From Uloborus plumipes (taxonomy: Eukaryota; Arthropoda; Arachnida; Araneae; Uloboridae): a stretch of DNA of 64,000 nucleotides. Below the pieces are notes generated by a model. That model was not told where the DNA came from. It worked only from the letters and a program-made list of their open reading frames with translations, and did not search any database. Shown here piece by piece: positions 11,331 through 23,750 of this stretch. The position numbers and the translations under genes are program-made. The first letter of the stretch is position 1; each line of letters begins with the position of its first letter. The DNA lies in contig JAXGGA010001106.1 of the NCBI GenBank assembly GCA_038373865.1, positions 62,001 to 126,000 on the forward strand, written 5' to 3'.

Positions 11331-11818
11331 TATTGCATTTTTATTTCTGTCTTAGCCCTAGCTTCATTTGACAGGTTGATCTTTGCTGTAGTCTCTTACT
11401 GTATTTTCAACTACAATGCTATAAAGCCCAAGCCAGGAGTTTAAATGATGCTCGTGTCCGAATTAATTTACCACAGCGAACAAGTCGAAGATTCTGCCAG
11501 TCCATTTCTGTGAAAATGTATCCTAAGATTCTGTGGATCGTTTGCAGTTTTGTAGCTTTACAATCTTATTTTAAACTTGTTTAAAAAATTAGCAAAAATA
11601 ATTTATAATTTTCTCAAAACATAATTTTATTTTATGAAGTTTCAATAAATCAATGTGCTATTGAGACAGCTATATAGCTAGTTTTGTTGATCTTTCTGAC
11701 TAAATTAAGAAAAGTATTAGAGTCTGCATGTCTTCAGTTATTCAAGATTAATTAGTTTTGTACAGTAAAACATTGTTTAGTAGACTGACTGATTGCTTTT
11801 TCCCTTTTTTCTTTTCAG
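11331..11818. other. Intron or leader of the PHETA-like gene, no coding seen
   Basis: AT-rich stretch ending in a polypyrimidine tract and acceptor (ctttttCTTTTCAG at 11805-11818). The upstream non-coding exon of the plus-strand gene must lie further left, but I cannot locate it. Confidence 0.5.
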
Positions 11819-11838
11819 GTGAAAGTATCTTGCTTGAA

Positions 11839-12615
11839 ATGAAGATCAATGAAAAGAATTTGATAAGTTTTTCTGTTTCAAAAAAATGCATTGATCGTGA
11901 AGGATGGCTTGGTAAAAGGGGGGAAGTTAACAAAAGCTTTCAAAAAAGATGGTTTGTACTAAAAGGAAATTTACTGTTTTATTTCGAAAAGAAAGATGAC
12001 AAGGAACCAGTAGGATTAGTCATTTTAGAAGGATGTACTGTGGAATTAGCCGAAAACGAAGAAACTTACGCATTCAAGCTTGTATTCCATGGAGCAGGAA
12101 ACAGGACTTACGTACTATGTGCCAACAGCCAAGAGAGCATGGAACAATGGATGAAAGCTCTCGCATCCGCCAGTTACGACTACGTAAAACTCATGGTTGC
12201 AGAGCTTCAACGGCAGCTGGACGAAGTCACCGAGATGGAGAAGCAAGCCGCTTCTTCGGTGCCAAACCGACTGAAATCCGGCGGTCTACCGACTAATCAA
12301 TCCGACGGTTGTCTTTTTGGGCACACCGCGGCTGGCGGCCGTGCCCCTAGATTCAACCCGTTCGACAAGTGGAAAGCCGATAACAATGGCGACGCCAAAC
12401 ATCCCCGTGGTGCCTCTTCTGCAATTACCGCCGCTTCTTCCGAAGATGACTTGTTGCACCACAGTTCGGGGGGTAGATTCAAAGGCTCTCGCCAGAGGTA
12501 CCTTTTCATCGAGCTGCACGAATACTATGGCCAAATTTTTCGTAGACTGTTTGAAGAGCAGAGGAAGAAGCGAGCTGCTGTCATAAAGCCTGAAGTAGAT
12601 CTTATAACTTTTTGA
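11839..12615 (+). CDS. Sesquipedalian / PHETA-family PH-domain protein
   Basis: 258 residues, close to the vertebrate proteins (about 250). Known family role: early/recycling endosome adaptor that binds the inositol phosphatase OCRL and acts in sorting back to the Golgi and plasma membrane. Seen: an N-terminus MKINEKN like that of vertebrate members, a PH domain at about residues 19-113 (EGWLGKRG, KRWFVLKGNLLFYFE, VILEGCTVELAE, closing QWMKALASASYDYVK), a short helical stretch with AELQRQLDEV, a low-complexity linker, and the F&H motif FIELHEYYGQIFRRL from residue 223, the OCRL-binding site. The whole coding region is one exon, starting 20 bases after a splice acceptor. The frame is open upstream to 11758, but that part is intron, and the ATG at 11839 matches the family start. 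Arthropods normally have one such gene. Confidence 0.95.
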   Translation: MKINEKNLISFSVSKKCIDREGWLGKRGEVNKSFQKRWFVLKGNLLFYFEKKDDKEPVGLVILEGCTVELAENEETYAFKLVFHGAGNRTYVLCANSQESMEQWMKALASASYDYVKLMVAELQRQLDEVTEMEKQAASSVPNRLKSGGLPTNQSDGCLFGHTAAGGRAPRFNPFDKWKADNNGDAKHPRGASSAITAASSEDDLLHHSSGGRFKGSRQRYLFIELHEYYGQIFRRLFEEQRKKRAAVIKPEVDLITF

Positions 12616-12880
12616 GAATATTTGCTCCTGTTGTTATAGTTCATCCTTGTAACCATTATGTTATCCGGTTAAATAATATGAATGTATGATTTATGTACGC
12701 TAAGTTATTGTGTGTTGTTATGTATCAAATATTTGAAAATTGATCCTTTCTGAGAACATATTTAAAATTTATAAATGTTATTTTCTAAAGCTTATACACA
12801 TGTGTTAAAGATTTGATGTTAATTCCACGCAACACTTTTCAAGTTTTTTTCTGATGAAAAAATAAATGAGAAGCTTATAT
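12616..12880 (+). promoter_or_regulatory. 3' UTR of the PHETA-like gene with poly(A) signal
   Basis: AATAAA at 12861-12866 lies 246 bases after the stop codon, within AT-rich sequence, and is the first such signal. The cleavage site is expected 10-30 bases further on. Confidence 0.65.
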
Positions 12881-13271
12881 TAAAATTACTGTAATATTCA
12901 TGTCTGTTGTAGATTTATTTCTTGGTAATGTCATTCATTTAATAACATCTTTTTGATGGAGGTTAGAATGACTCCAAACAAACATTTAAGATTTTTTTTG
13001 AGGTACTGTGGCTTAGCAGTTTAACTACATGACTGTTTTGCCCTAACTCTGCATAGATGTTGCAGAAGGGCATGTTCTCCAGCAGAATCATTAGCAGGGG
13101 TTGCACCTTCAAATAAATCAGTAAAAAAATTTTTTTTTAAATTCACGTTTATTTTATTTATTGTTATGTGAATTCGGAATTCTGTTCATACCTTTGAAAA
13201 TCATTTAATTTTTAAGATTTATTTTTATGATCACAATATTTTCATAATTTGTCATTTGCTTGAAATAAATA

Positions 13272-13446
13272 CTGTCGCCCCCCTTAAACGAATACTGTGG
13301 GTTCCAGGAAATATTATTCGATTAAGCAGGGTATTTGTTTAAGCGCGGATCTTTAACGTATTGCATCTATGGCTTGGTTCTGAGAAAATTTATTCATATA
13401 AGCGGGGTATTTGTTTATCCGTTACCTGATTAAGCGGGGACGACAG
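13272..13446. mobile_element. TA-flanked MITE, family A copy 2
   Basis: Flanked by TA on both sides (13270-13271 and 13447-13448). The ends are CTGTCGCCCCCCTTAA and, inverted, TTAAGCGGGGACGACAG. Internal blocks gcggggtatttgtttatccg and aatattattcgattaagc match the other copies. Length 175 bp, with no coding capacity. Confidence 0.85.
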
Positions 13447-13448
13447 TA

Positions 13449-14891
13449 TGTGATTTTATTTTAAATACTAATAATCATTTAGCGTATTAAATCAATATTG
13501 CTTTTTTAAATACATTTTATTTATTCCTAAAAGCTAGGAGGTTAAAGGTTACAGTTTCTGCCAGCCCTCATGAACATATATATTTTTCATATGTTTTGAA
13601 GTTTTCTTGTTTAATTATATTTTTATCTGCGTTTTAAAAAGCCATGGAGCATGAGAATGCACCCAAAACTAAAAGATATTTTTTGAACTAGTTATCCCTT
13701 TAGGGCAGGAATGAAACATTGTATGTTTTATACCATTTAACTTAAAATTAGTATTGGAAATGTCTAGAGATCAAAATAAAATTATAAAATTAATTTAAAC
13801 TCTTCCACTATAACTGAAAACATTCTGATAAAATGAGTAGTAAAGGTTTGTTTTTGAATTGGTAGAGGATTAAGAAAATTATTTTATCTGAGGAGCACCA
13901 CTTAGATATGTATGACAGATTGAGGATTAAAGGATACATAACACAGCTGTCTTGTTGCACTAAAAAATTTATAACTGAAAGCGTTGACTTAAAAAATGGA
14001 TTTTTTACGTGCAAATAGTACAGTGCGTCATGCTAAGTTAAAACGACATGAAATTAAAACTTAGTTATACCAACTATAGTTATATTGAACAGATGCAAGT
14101 ATCAAAATTGAGTGTGATTGTTTCAACTTTTACGGCCTTATAGTCATTCTGAAAACAATTTTAATAAGTTGGAATTTTGGAAAGCACATCAAGTAGTAAA
14201 AATGCTTGGTTAACATTTTTGTACTATCACACAGTGTTATGAAGTCAAGTGTCATGTTTAGAACTATACAATAATACTGTATGCACAAACACCCTGATGG
14301 AAGATCACTGTGACTTCCAAAAAAGAACTTATTTGGAAAACTTTGAAACAGAGTAGCATCTTTTTTTATTGTCTAATGTATCTTCATATTAGATGTAGGT
14401 ACGTATGCATGTTTGCATTTCGTCGTTTTATTAATAAATTATTTGGTAAAATTTGGAGTTTCATTCAGTAAATTCGGAATGCCTCCCAACCAAAAAGTTA
14501 GCTTTGGGATGCCCCTGATGGTGTGAAGTTTATTTTATGAATTAGATTCATTATAAATTATAATCACAGTTGTGTCCTTAATGTTCTTCTTTGCAAAGTC
14601 TATATTTTTGACATGGACCAGGTGGGTGGCGCCCAAGTTTCTCCAAATTGTAACATTTAAAACATATTTGTACAAATGCAGTAAAAACTTTCCTAGCAGT
14701 CATCCCTTTGTCCGGTGAAATTTAGACTGCTCACGGGATGGGCACTTTAAAAGGTTTTATCACAATTGTGTGATAATATCTATAATACCTAACATAAGCA
14801 AGTCTAACATTTTTTCCCAATTTGAAATGAAGCTTGATACTTTACAAATGGGAAAATAACATTTTTTTTTAATGTTTACATTGACCTTAGG
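13449..14891. other. Intergenic AT-rich DNA, nothing recognised
   Basis: No conserved coding stretch. The short open frames here are AT-rich and lack splice or homology support. It ends at the hAT-type element's target duplication. Confidence 0.4.
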
Positions 14892-15378
14892 CAAGGGCGT
14901 AGCCAGGACTAACGTTAGGGGGGTGCAAGCAGTGGCACCCAATAGGAGGTCACTGTGACCTCCCACAAACTTCTTATCCGATACAAATTGGCTGATAAAA
15001 TTTGAAAACAGTGAGACAGTATTGCAAGGCTGAACTTCTTTATTTTATTTATCTTTCTTTTTTTTTTCTTTAATTAATTTATTTATTTTCGTGATGCCTC
15101 ACGTCTCTTTTGGTATGTATTCTTGTATTTTATTTATTTATTTTTTAATCATTCAGTAAAGTTCTGAGTTTCATTTGGTAAATTAAAAATTTCTCCTCAA
15201 AAACAGGCAAGCTTAATTATTTTCTGAAAAGTAATCAATACTAGATATAATAACGTAATTTATATAAAGCTCCCAAAAATTAGCATAAAAGTGAAATAAA
15301 CAAAATGGGAGGTCACAGTGACCTCCCATTGGCTCTGATCTAGGGAGGTGCTGCTGCAACCCCCTAGCTACGCCCTTG
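14892..15378. mobile_element. hAT-type MITE with perfect 8-bp target duplication
   Basis: ACCTTAGG is present at 14884-14891 and again at 15379-15386. The ends are CAAGGGCGTAGCCAGG and, inverted, ..CTAGCTACGCCCTTG. Sub-terminal palindromes AGGTCACTGTGACCT (about 14947) and AGGTCACAGTGACCT (about 15309) mirror each other. It is 487 bp without transposase coding. An 8-bp duplication with CA..TG ends fits the hAT superfamily. Confidence 0.88.
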
Positions 15379-15749
15379 ACCTTAGGTGACTTTCCATTGG
15401 GGTGTCCCTGCTCTTTGTCGGAACTAATTATTTAACCACTCCACGGCTGTTTCATGCTGAATGGGTTCGGATTCGAGAATTTTTCAAATACCGTCTGCAT
15501 TAACTTTCTCTCCAACTTACTATTCTTCTATTAGAACAGAACTTTCATTAAGCTGCTTGAAATTCACAAAAACACTTCTTTGAGATTATTGCAATGAAGA
15601 TCACTGACAACAAATGAAAAAACATGAATAAAATTTTTATTCCAAAGTTATCGCAATGCATTAACAGCCAATAAGACCTACCCTAAGCTGATCTTAAGCC
15701 AAAAGGCAGAGTAGAAAGAGAAAAAGAACATATATTTTTTTAAATTGAA

Positions 15750-15897
15750 ATGATGAACAGACTCGGAGGCCATTTAGAGGGGTTGGGTGGCCGCTGCTAG
15801 GGGTCAATTTTTAACAATAGGTGTATGGGACAAAAATTCTGTTCCACAAAAAATTGGCCATTAAGAGAGGTGGCCGCTCGAAGAGATTCTACTGTAC
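15750..15897. mobile_element. Decayed Tigger/pogo-like MITE fragment
   Basis: It holds ggtggccgctgctaggggtc and, inverted near its right end, gaggtggccgctcgaagaga followed by ttctactgta. The right end reads TACAGTAGAATCTC on the minus strand, a form typical of pogo/Tigger-type repeats. The left end is eroded. Confidence 0.5.
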
Positions 15898-16196
15898 TGA
15901 GCTCAAGTAAAAAATCAAATTTTAATGCGAAAAGCAAATAAAACTAAAAAGATGAAACCTGATTTTATCCCCAGTAGCAGAATATTTTTAGCAGTCTGTG
16001 ATGCAGGAAAAATAAAATATCTGCTAGATAAACTGAAATGAGACTGATTAATCAAAAAACCAAACTTTGGACTGAGAAAAAAATCAGCTGCTAATACATG
16101 AAACCTGCAGATTAAATAATAGAAAATACAGAGTAATCTTTATTAGCAGAAAATAAGATATATTCCCCCCCCCCCCCTGTTTCTGCTTCTGGGATC

Positions 16197-16330
16197 AGGG
16201 TTGCCAGACGTCCCGGATTTCAAGGGACAGTCCCGTTTTTTGAAATATTGTCCCGCGTCCCGGGGAACCTTGATACGGGACGGCTAAAGTCCCGTATTCT
16301 GGCTAGAAGCAGCATTTTACAAACGGAACA
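16197..16330 (+). mobile_element. Possible hAT-type transposon end
   Basis: CAGGGTTGCCAGACGTCCCG follows a poly-C run (about 16167-16178), and the next 100 bases repeat TCCCG-type blocks. The opposite end was not found. Confidence 0.3.
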
Positions 16331-16991
16331 TTATTTTCAGAAAAAAAATGAAGTAAAACAAAAAATGTGACAGAGTGACAAGAAAATTGATTGAATTATA
16401 ATTTTTTTCCTGTTCTGAAGTAATGTTTGTGTTCTATTCATTTAGAGCAGAAATTATTCTCACAATCAAGTCAACAAACGTTCGTTGTAAAAGTGGTGTA
16501 TCCCCTTGTAAATGACTTTACGATACCTTATTAAAAAAAAAGCCCTTCTCAATTTTTCAATTATGAAAGAAATAAATGTGTTCAGCTACTATTAGTCACT
16601 AGATTTTTGAATCAATCAATTTCAGTCTTTTGAAATTTGCTTCGCTTCGCATTTATACTACAAGATGTAACTAAATGTTATTCTATTTAGCAAACAAATA
16701 TGCGTTTTAAAAACATAGAAGATACTTAATTTTTACAATGAGCGACCGAAATATAAATTAGTGAGCTTTATGGCAACCTAAAGACCATCAAAACTTAGAA
16801 AGAATTATTGCAGCAGTAAAATCAAGTAGCAGATATGATTTTTGCAAAAAAAGGAATTTTCTAACATTATATAAGAATATTTGTAAGAAAAGCAGTTGAA
16901 AACTTTGTACAATTAATGAAGTTAAAAATACAAGACAACGTGTCCAAAAGTACAAATAAAATATTAAAAAACCTTGAAATTAAAAAAAAAT

Positions 16992-17270
16992 ACTTTTTCA
17001 AACTTGGTGGTTGGCATTTGGAATAGTTTACCGAAAGCCACTGTTACTTGCAATGGGGCGAATAGTTTTAAGAGATCTCTTGAATTTTCTTGGATTTTTT
17101 TTTTTTTTTTTTTTAAGACCAGGTCCTTGTTAAGACAAATTGACTAAGACTGAGGCCAATGAGAGGCTGGGTTCAGAAAGGGAGTGCAATAAATTTTGAG
17201 GGAGGGGGCCCCGACTAGGACCAGACTAGTGGGGCCTAGATCTGGTTTCAGGTTGTCACTTTTGTATTTG
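16992..17270 (+). mobile_element. 3' end of a non-LTR retrotransposon
   Basis: Frame 16992-17096 reads TFSNLVVGIWNSLPKATVTC and then GANSFKRSLEF. This is the classic C-terminal motif (RVVNIWNSLP...V.S.NSFK..LD) of many LINE-type reverse-transcriptase proteins. Only the last 35 codons or so remain, followed by a T run and a G-rich tail to about 17270. Confidence 0.65.
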
Positions 17271-17323
17271 CATAAATTCGTTCGCCAATAAGAAATAATG
17301 ACACTACGAACCAGTTAAATAGA

Positions 17324-17329
17324 TTTATT
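17324..17329 (-). promoter_or_regulatory. Candidate distal poly(A) signal
   Basis: AATAAA on the minus strand at the left edge of the transposon-poor block; recognisable retroelement sequence starts just beyond it. Suggestive only. Confidence 0.3.
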
Positions 17330-19978
17330 ATAAACAAAAAGGAAACTCATTTGTACACTCGCATTGTTTCGTTCTTATCTCTTTCAACAAAATTTTTTTA
17401 TTTAAAATCGCATTTGAACTTTTACCATAATCTAATATACTATACAATCAGGGAGAAGGGAAAGTTATACAAAGATAACAGAGAAAAAATTAATTTATAT
17501 ATAAATACAATATAAATAATAAAAAGATTTAATTTGTACAAGTGATAGGGAATTGTACTTCTATTTTACACTGAGACGTCTGGTCAATTGTCGCAATAAA
17601 AATGATAAAATCGATTCCAGGCTTTTTCTGGCCCGGAACCCAAAAATCACAATCGTAAAAGAGTTTAAAACAATAAATAAATAAATCAGGAATAAGAAGC
17701 TCACGAAATTAGCTTACGTAAAGAACAACCCCAGTCTTGAGGTAATCGCTACTTGCACCGGATACAAACAAAACTTTTTACAAGAAGGCAAGATGAACTC
17801 ATTAATGTGCATAATTGATATATGACGGGGATGTCTCATTACAAATGACTACAGAAAAATATATTTCGAAAGGTCCTTCAAACTGTATAAATCAAAGAGT
17901 AGTAGTAAAATAGTTTAAAAAAAGATTCACTAGTACAATTATTCCAGAGATCATCGTAAAACAAACTGTCAAATAAACATTTGGTTAGAAAGAAATATAT
18001 AATTTCATTTATATTTATTTATCCATCTATGGATGATTCATTGTCACATGGTATGAATAGAAGAAAATGAGTATTTACAAAGTTGTTAAACTGCCATTTT
18101 ATTTCGAATGGAGGCTGAGCAGTAAATCTGAACTCGAAATTATGTGCATAGCTCAATTATTGCTCCCACGAAATTAACTGGACACATATTAAGCTCTTCT
18201 TTATGAAACTTTCTTGCGTTGCAAGTACAACCAGATAAAGTACAACACTTAAAAGAGGTTTATATTTAACAATTATACAAGAAAAATAAATAATGCTAAA
18301 ATTATGTCTTTCCTAAACTCATTTTATCGTAAAACAAATTTACAAGTGAATGTCAAAGTACTTTTTTTCATACAAAAATAATCCATTAGATAGTACAAAG
18401 CAAACTAAACAAATGCTCCAGAAATTTCTTTGAGGTTACAGGAGAATAAATAATACATAATGCTTTCACTAACAATGGACTTAAGTATTTTTTAAGAAAA
18501 TAAAATAAATAACAACATAATATTTGTTTTTCAATAAATAAAAAAAACAATGAATTAAAAATTATACTCTATGGCAAATAGCAACATTTTGTACTGTTTT
18601 TATAATATTGTAGCACACAGATTTTATTTGGCAAAAATACACAGAAACCTGTGTTACAGCACTTGAAAATTTGCATTTCTCTCAATATCTAGTTCAACGA
18701 TGCAAAACTAGACAGTTGTAGCACTTTTCATTAAATATAAATGAGTACAATCAATTATACTATCCTGTTTTTCTTTTTGTTTTTTTCTTCATTACATAAT
18801 GTTTATATTTCAATACTTATTTTGGAGTTTTTTGAAAGATGGATGCATAAAAAGTAAATTTCTTCAAAGTACCTCCAGCCCAAACCTTTAGCATGTCACG
18901 TATTCTAATCGAACATTCAACTTTGGCATTCTTCTTACATCAATTTGCAGTGTTTGCCAGATTTTTTAAATATTTATTATGTTTTTCCAGCTTTAAATAA
19001 ATTCTCCAATTTCAAAAACGAAAATTTTCATAATTACCACAAGCATTATTTCACTCTATTTCTACAACACTTAGGTTTTTTTTAATTAAAATTTTGAATA
19101 CGCAAAAGCCTCATCATCCATTTTCTGAAAGGTAAGAAAACTAAAATAAAAGATTTTCAAACGGGAAAAATGATTTTTAAATAATAAAAATTAAATGTAT
19201 TAGATTACTTCACATATGACAGGTATTCTGGGTGGGGGTCTCTTGTTACCGGGGTGTATATGATTTTTAGGGGGTACCCCTGCATGGGAAATATCTTATT
19301 GAAACATTAATGAAAAAGTACTGTATTTTATAGTTTTTATACTGAGTACAAAATTACAGAAATAGGTTGTATTTCTCAGAAACTTAAACTTATTTTGTTT
19401 ACTTAACGTAACTATCCATCTTTTAAAAGCAAGTCGGTAAAAACACACAGCTAATTATTAGTGTCATAAAAATTAGTAATCCAACCATTATGTATAATAT
19501 TTAATGTCAGAACTGTAGGTATGAAAAGAGTGCATTATGTACGTGAAATATGTCAACATAAAAATGAAATGAAACACAAAAAGTGAAAAAATACTAAATA
19601 TAAAATGCTTGGTGCTAATAACCCGTAAAAACAAAAGCTGAATGGGTCTTTACAAACCCATACGAAGTAAATGGAGCATTAATCAAAGAACAGTTATTGT
19701 TCTTTAAATTGTTCATCAAACACAGATTTCAAAGGCACGCTTAACTAAGGTAGCTTGTTGCTGCAATAAATAACTAATTTAAACATGGTTTATGCATTTC
19801 TGCAATAAAACAATTGAGTTGATGTCTCACTTGCAGAATATCATTCATTGCATCGAATGAATTCGTTGAATTTCGAACATATTTTGAAACTAGATTTTCG
19901 ATTCAGCAACATATTGTAGAGGAAACAGTTTGTGAAAGATGTAATATGCACGCAAAAAATGATTTAAGACATATAAAT

Positions 19979-20233
19979 TTAAGTGGTCGTTATCGTGCAC
20001 AGCAACGGCCTCACGCTCTCGAAGGTCTTTTTGCCCATCCCGTCTTTACCTCTGGCCACCTGTGGGGTGACCAGGGGAATTTGATCTGGATGCGGGGGAC
20101 GCAGCGGAAGTGGCACGGGGGAGAGGCTCGAAGAGATTGTGAAGAGAGGAGCGATTTTTGGAAGGCTCCGGAGATGATTTCGCGAGCTTGCGTTGCTTGG
20201 ATGTTTGGTGACAAATCTACAATGTGTTCCTGA
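19979..20233 (-). CDS. Possible terminal coding exon of an unidentified gene
   Basis: On the minus strand an acceptor (atttTCAG) at 20237-20234 opens an 84-codon frame, ending in TAA at 19981-19979, with C-terminus KKTFESVRPLLCTITTT. An alternative acceptor 4 bases further in would change the phase. The stretch is far more GC-rich than its surroundings and GC is high at third codon positions, as in the GC-rich MED13 exons, which favours real coding over chance. It is rich in Ser, Pro and Leu and I recognise no domain. No partner exon was found upstream before MED13. The plus strand has a 95-codon frame over the same bases, but its codon positions look less biased. Confidence 0.35.
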   Translation of the reverse strand, partial: SGTHCRFVTKHPSNASSRNHLRSLPKIAPLFTISSSLSPVPLPLRPPHPDQIPLVTPQVARGKDGMGKKTFESVRPLLCTITTT

Positions 20234-23200
20234 CTGAAAATGTATATATATTTCTCTAATAGTGTTGTGTGTCCCTTAGCATGTAAAAAAGTCAAATAAA
20301 TTCTGGGACTAAACCTCTAATGAGTCGTCTTTGACTTCAGCAATCATTTTTACACTCGCAGCCAACCATCCCATTGGAAAGAACTATAATCGAACCCGTC
20401 GAACTCTACAGTCGTCATGTATGAAGTAAAGTGGAACAATGTGCATTTAAAATGTTTGAATAAAAATAAAAGAAAAAGAATTTGTAAAACTTACATTAAC
20501 AAACATTCTTTTTTTCTTGTACAGAAATGAAAGAGGCTTAATCGTACCTAAAATATATTTAAAAATACCAGCTGTGTAGATTGTTTTGCTTCTAAGCATT
20601 TTACAATCATTTTCGAATTCTAGCTTGAATTGAAGTATTGTTGAAAGTACTTAAAATATTTTAGTATTTTAATTGCATGTGTAAATAGGGTGTCATGCTG
20701 GAAGGTATTTATAAATTAAACAAAATTTATTTTTTCATTTTCTTAAAATCTACGACTGAGTACAGAGATCAAAAGTTTGAATTAGATAAAGACAACCATA
20801 AAATAATTAGTTAGCAGATTTTTTAAAAATCCATTGAAATCTAGCACTATAGATAGCCAGGGCTAAATTAATACATGGCTCTGTGGACCTGGGTACCAAG
20901 GTAGTGATTTTTTTTTTCGTGGCTTTTTAGCCGTTCTCGCTTTACAACACTTTTAGTGTACATTTCAATGGAATTAGTGTACAACATATGAATTTTCATG
21001 CAGGAGGAGGGGAGGACGCTAATTTCTTCCATCACTTAGGTTTGATTACGCCCTGTAGACTGCTTGTTTTCTGCTTTTTAAAAAATGTCCTTTATATTCA
21101 ATTTAAACTGTTCAAATAATTTAATTCACTTTTTATTACTTGTAAATATGTTTGTTAAGCATGGGGCTTAAGAGCTGAACACTTTTCTTTTCATGCAAAT
21201 TTTTACTTAGTTGACATTCAGTTCATTTATAAATGAAAATAAAATCTGATCTCTCTCATGCTTCTTTGGTTAGGTATGAAGACCAGGTTGGGTGAACTGC
21301 GTAAGTATTTTTTTAAGCGCATAAAATAAGTTTGCTTATTATTTATGTGATTATTGCTGTTTTTTTTATTTACACTGAGTTTGAGTTTTCTATTCCAAAC
21401 CATTGGAGATCTATTTTATTTTGATAACTTGCTTTGTAAAAGTAATTTTTTCTCAAAACTCCTACAACTTTTCAGAACTTCATGTTTCCCTAATGGTAAT
21501 GTGGTTTTCAAAAGAAGCAAGATACCCCAGTCAAAAAACTTATCAATGCAGTAAATACAATTTTTCGTTTTAAACGTAAGAACAATGTTTTAACTTTAGA
21601 GCTAAACACCCCGCTCAAAAGAATCTCATTACAATTATTGATAAAGATTTCCACTAATTTGGAAAACTTTCAAAATGGACAGTATATTTTTTACACTCAT
21701 TCCCCAAATTCATAACAAAACAATCAAATTTAGAGATTTTTTTTGAACATATAAATCACTTTAGTATACTATGTCATATTTGATGTGACAAAAGAGCTAG
21801 GCACAGTTTTAGAAAAATGATACATATACAGATTTTTAGCACCTAGCAGCATCAAGAAAGCACAAAACTGACAAACTTGTTCTTCTTTTCTCTGACTAAG
21901 TGTCATTACTGAACTGCTACAATAACCAAACCAATGCTTTAGACTAAACAAATTTATGTACCAATGCAACTTCGGTTAGTTAAACTCAACTGAATATACC
22001 ATTTAAACCTATTGGATAAGTAGGTTAAAGTAACAACTTATATGCAAATAGCTATTAAATAGTTTACAGTACTGTATGAAGTTTGCATAGTCAAAGTTGA
22101 ATAAAGTATATTTCCAGCTTCGTAACGGAATAAACACTTCATAAAAGAAACTTGACGCAAACTAAATTTTAAAATAACCAGAAATTTGACACTTAGTGCT
22201 AGACAAAAATTACACACAATGAAAAGAGAAGCAAAATATTCATATAAAAGAAAATGAATCTTATAGATTAGGTATATAACGAATATTTGGTAACTACTCG
22301 TATTTGGCCAAGGTACTGAATGTTAGGCTTTACCAATATATTTTTCCCTTATAAATAATAATCATATTAATAATAATCATGATTTTTATATAACTAAGAA
22401 ATTAAACAATCATTAAAGTTAGTTAAAATGTGTATTCAGTGCATATCAAATATAAGATACTTAAAGTATTTGTAAAAATTGTTTCACATTTTGAACATGT
22501 CTAGATTTATTGCGGAATATTTTACTTTTATTTACAAACAGATTGGTAACTTTCATAAAGTTTGATAGTTGTTTAAAACCAAAGAAAGAGAGAAGTAAAA
22601 ACTTTTCTATCAGAACATTTGCAATAATTTGTTTTAATGGGAAAGTTATGACTGCAATAATAAGTTTTAAAAAAACTGCATAAAAGCAGTCTAATTAAGT
22701 ATTGCTTAAACTGCAGTTTGCATAACTTGCTAATGCAAGTAAGATTTCAGACTGAACAACAATATGGCCATGCGAAGTTGGAAGAACATTTTTATATTAT
22801 TGCTTCAAGTAACAAAATTTGCTATCAGTAATAAAATAAACTATTCAATCTTATAAAAAAGAGCGATAATAATTTTAAAGCAGTAAAAGATCTAAAATTA
22901 AGATAATAGTTTAGCCATTACTACAAAGATAGTTAATATTAACTAAAATATATGTGAATTATTGAGTAGTTAGGGTCGTTATAATGGCAAGGAGAATGAA
23001 TAATTTTTTCTGGGGAGGGTGGGGGGAGTGTACAACATTAAAGTAATACTTTACTAAGGGAGAAAAATTATTGATCAATTTCAAATATAATTTTCATGAA
23101 TTGTATGATTTTACTGAAAAATGTTCATTACAAAATAGCTAATGTATTGGGTGACAAAAATATACTGCAATTCTAAATGAGAAGGATAACAGGAAAAACA

Positions 23201-23419
23201 GTATTAATACACAGAAGTTTTACCTAGCAAAAAGCGAAAGTTTGTTCGCAAATCATAAACAAAGTTACTGTTATCCACAATGACAACGTTCTTGCAAGAG
23301 AAATTTTTGACATATTAGAATATGACCCACACGAGACATTTCAGGGCTAAAGTTAGAAATAAACCACATTTTCTCAACATCAATAGTTGGGTAAAGCAAC
23401 TTGAGGAAAGAAATGCTGC

Positions 23420-23750
23420 TAAAATAAGTAAACATAAATTATAAGGCAGAAAAAAAAATCAATGAAATGTATAATTTTTTATACGATTTATTTTTTAATT
23501 AAGTCCAACAATATGAAACAAAAGCTATTATACCACAGAAAAGATAAATGAAACATTTGCATGAAGTTCAAAAAATTGAACAAACATCGATTATAAGATG
23601 GAAAAGAAAAGTAAAATGTTTGCATGAAATCGACAAAAATAAGTAAGCATCAATTATAAGGCAGAAAAAAAAATCAGTGAAATGTTTGTCTGAAGTCCAA
23701 TAAAATGAAAAATATCAGTCATATGCAGAAAAGATAAGTGAAATGTTATT
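23420..23750. repeat. Degenerate tandem repeat, unit about 70-80 bases
   Basis: Blocks like aattataaggcagaaaa, then tgaaatgtttgcatgaagtc, then caaaaat recur about four to five times (near 23430, 23520, 23590, 23650 and 23715) with drift. It is non-coding. Confidence 0.6.

Noticed and set aside
12033..12586. Open frames of 70-89 codons in other frames over the PHETA-like gene
   Set aside because: Shadows of a gene with a clear PH domain and F&H motif.
19946..20233. 95-codon plus-strand frame
   Set aside because: It competes with the minus-strand exon-like frame; it has no good splice or homology support and less GC at third positions.
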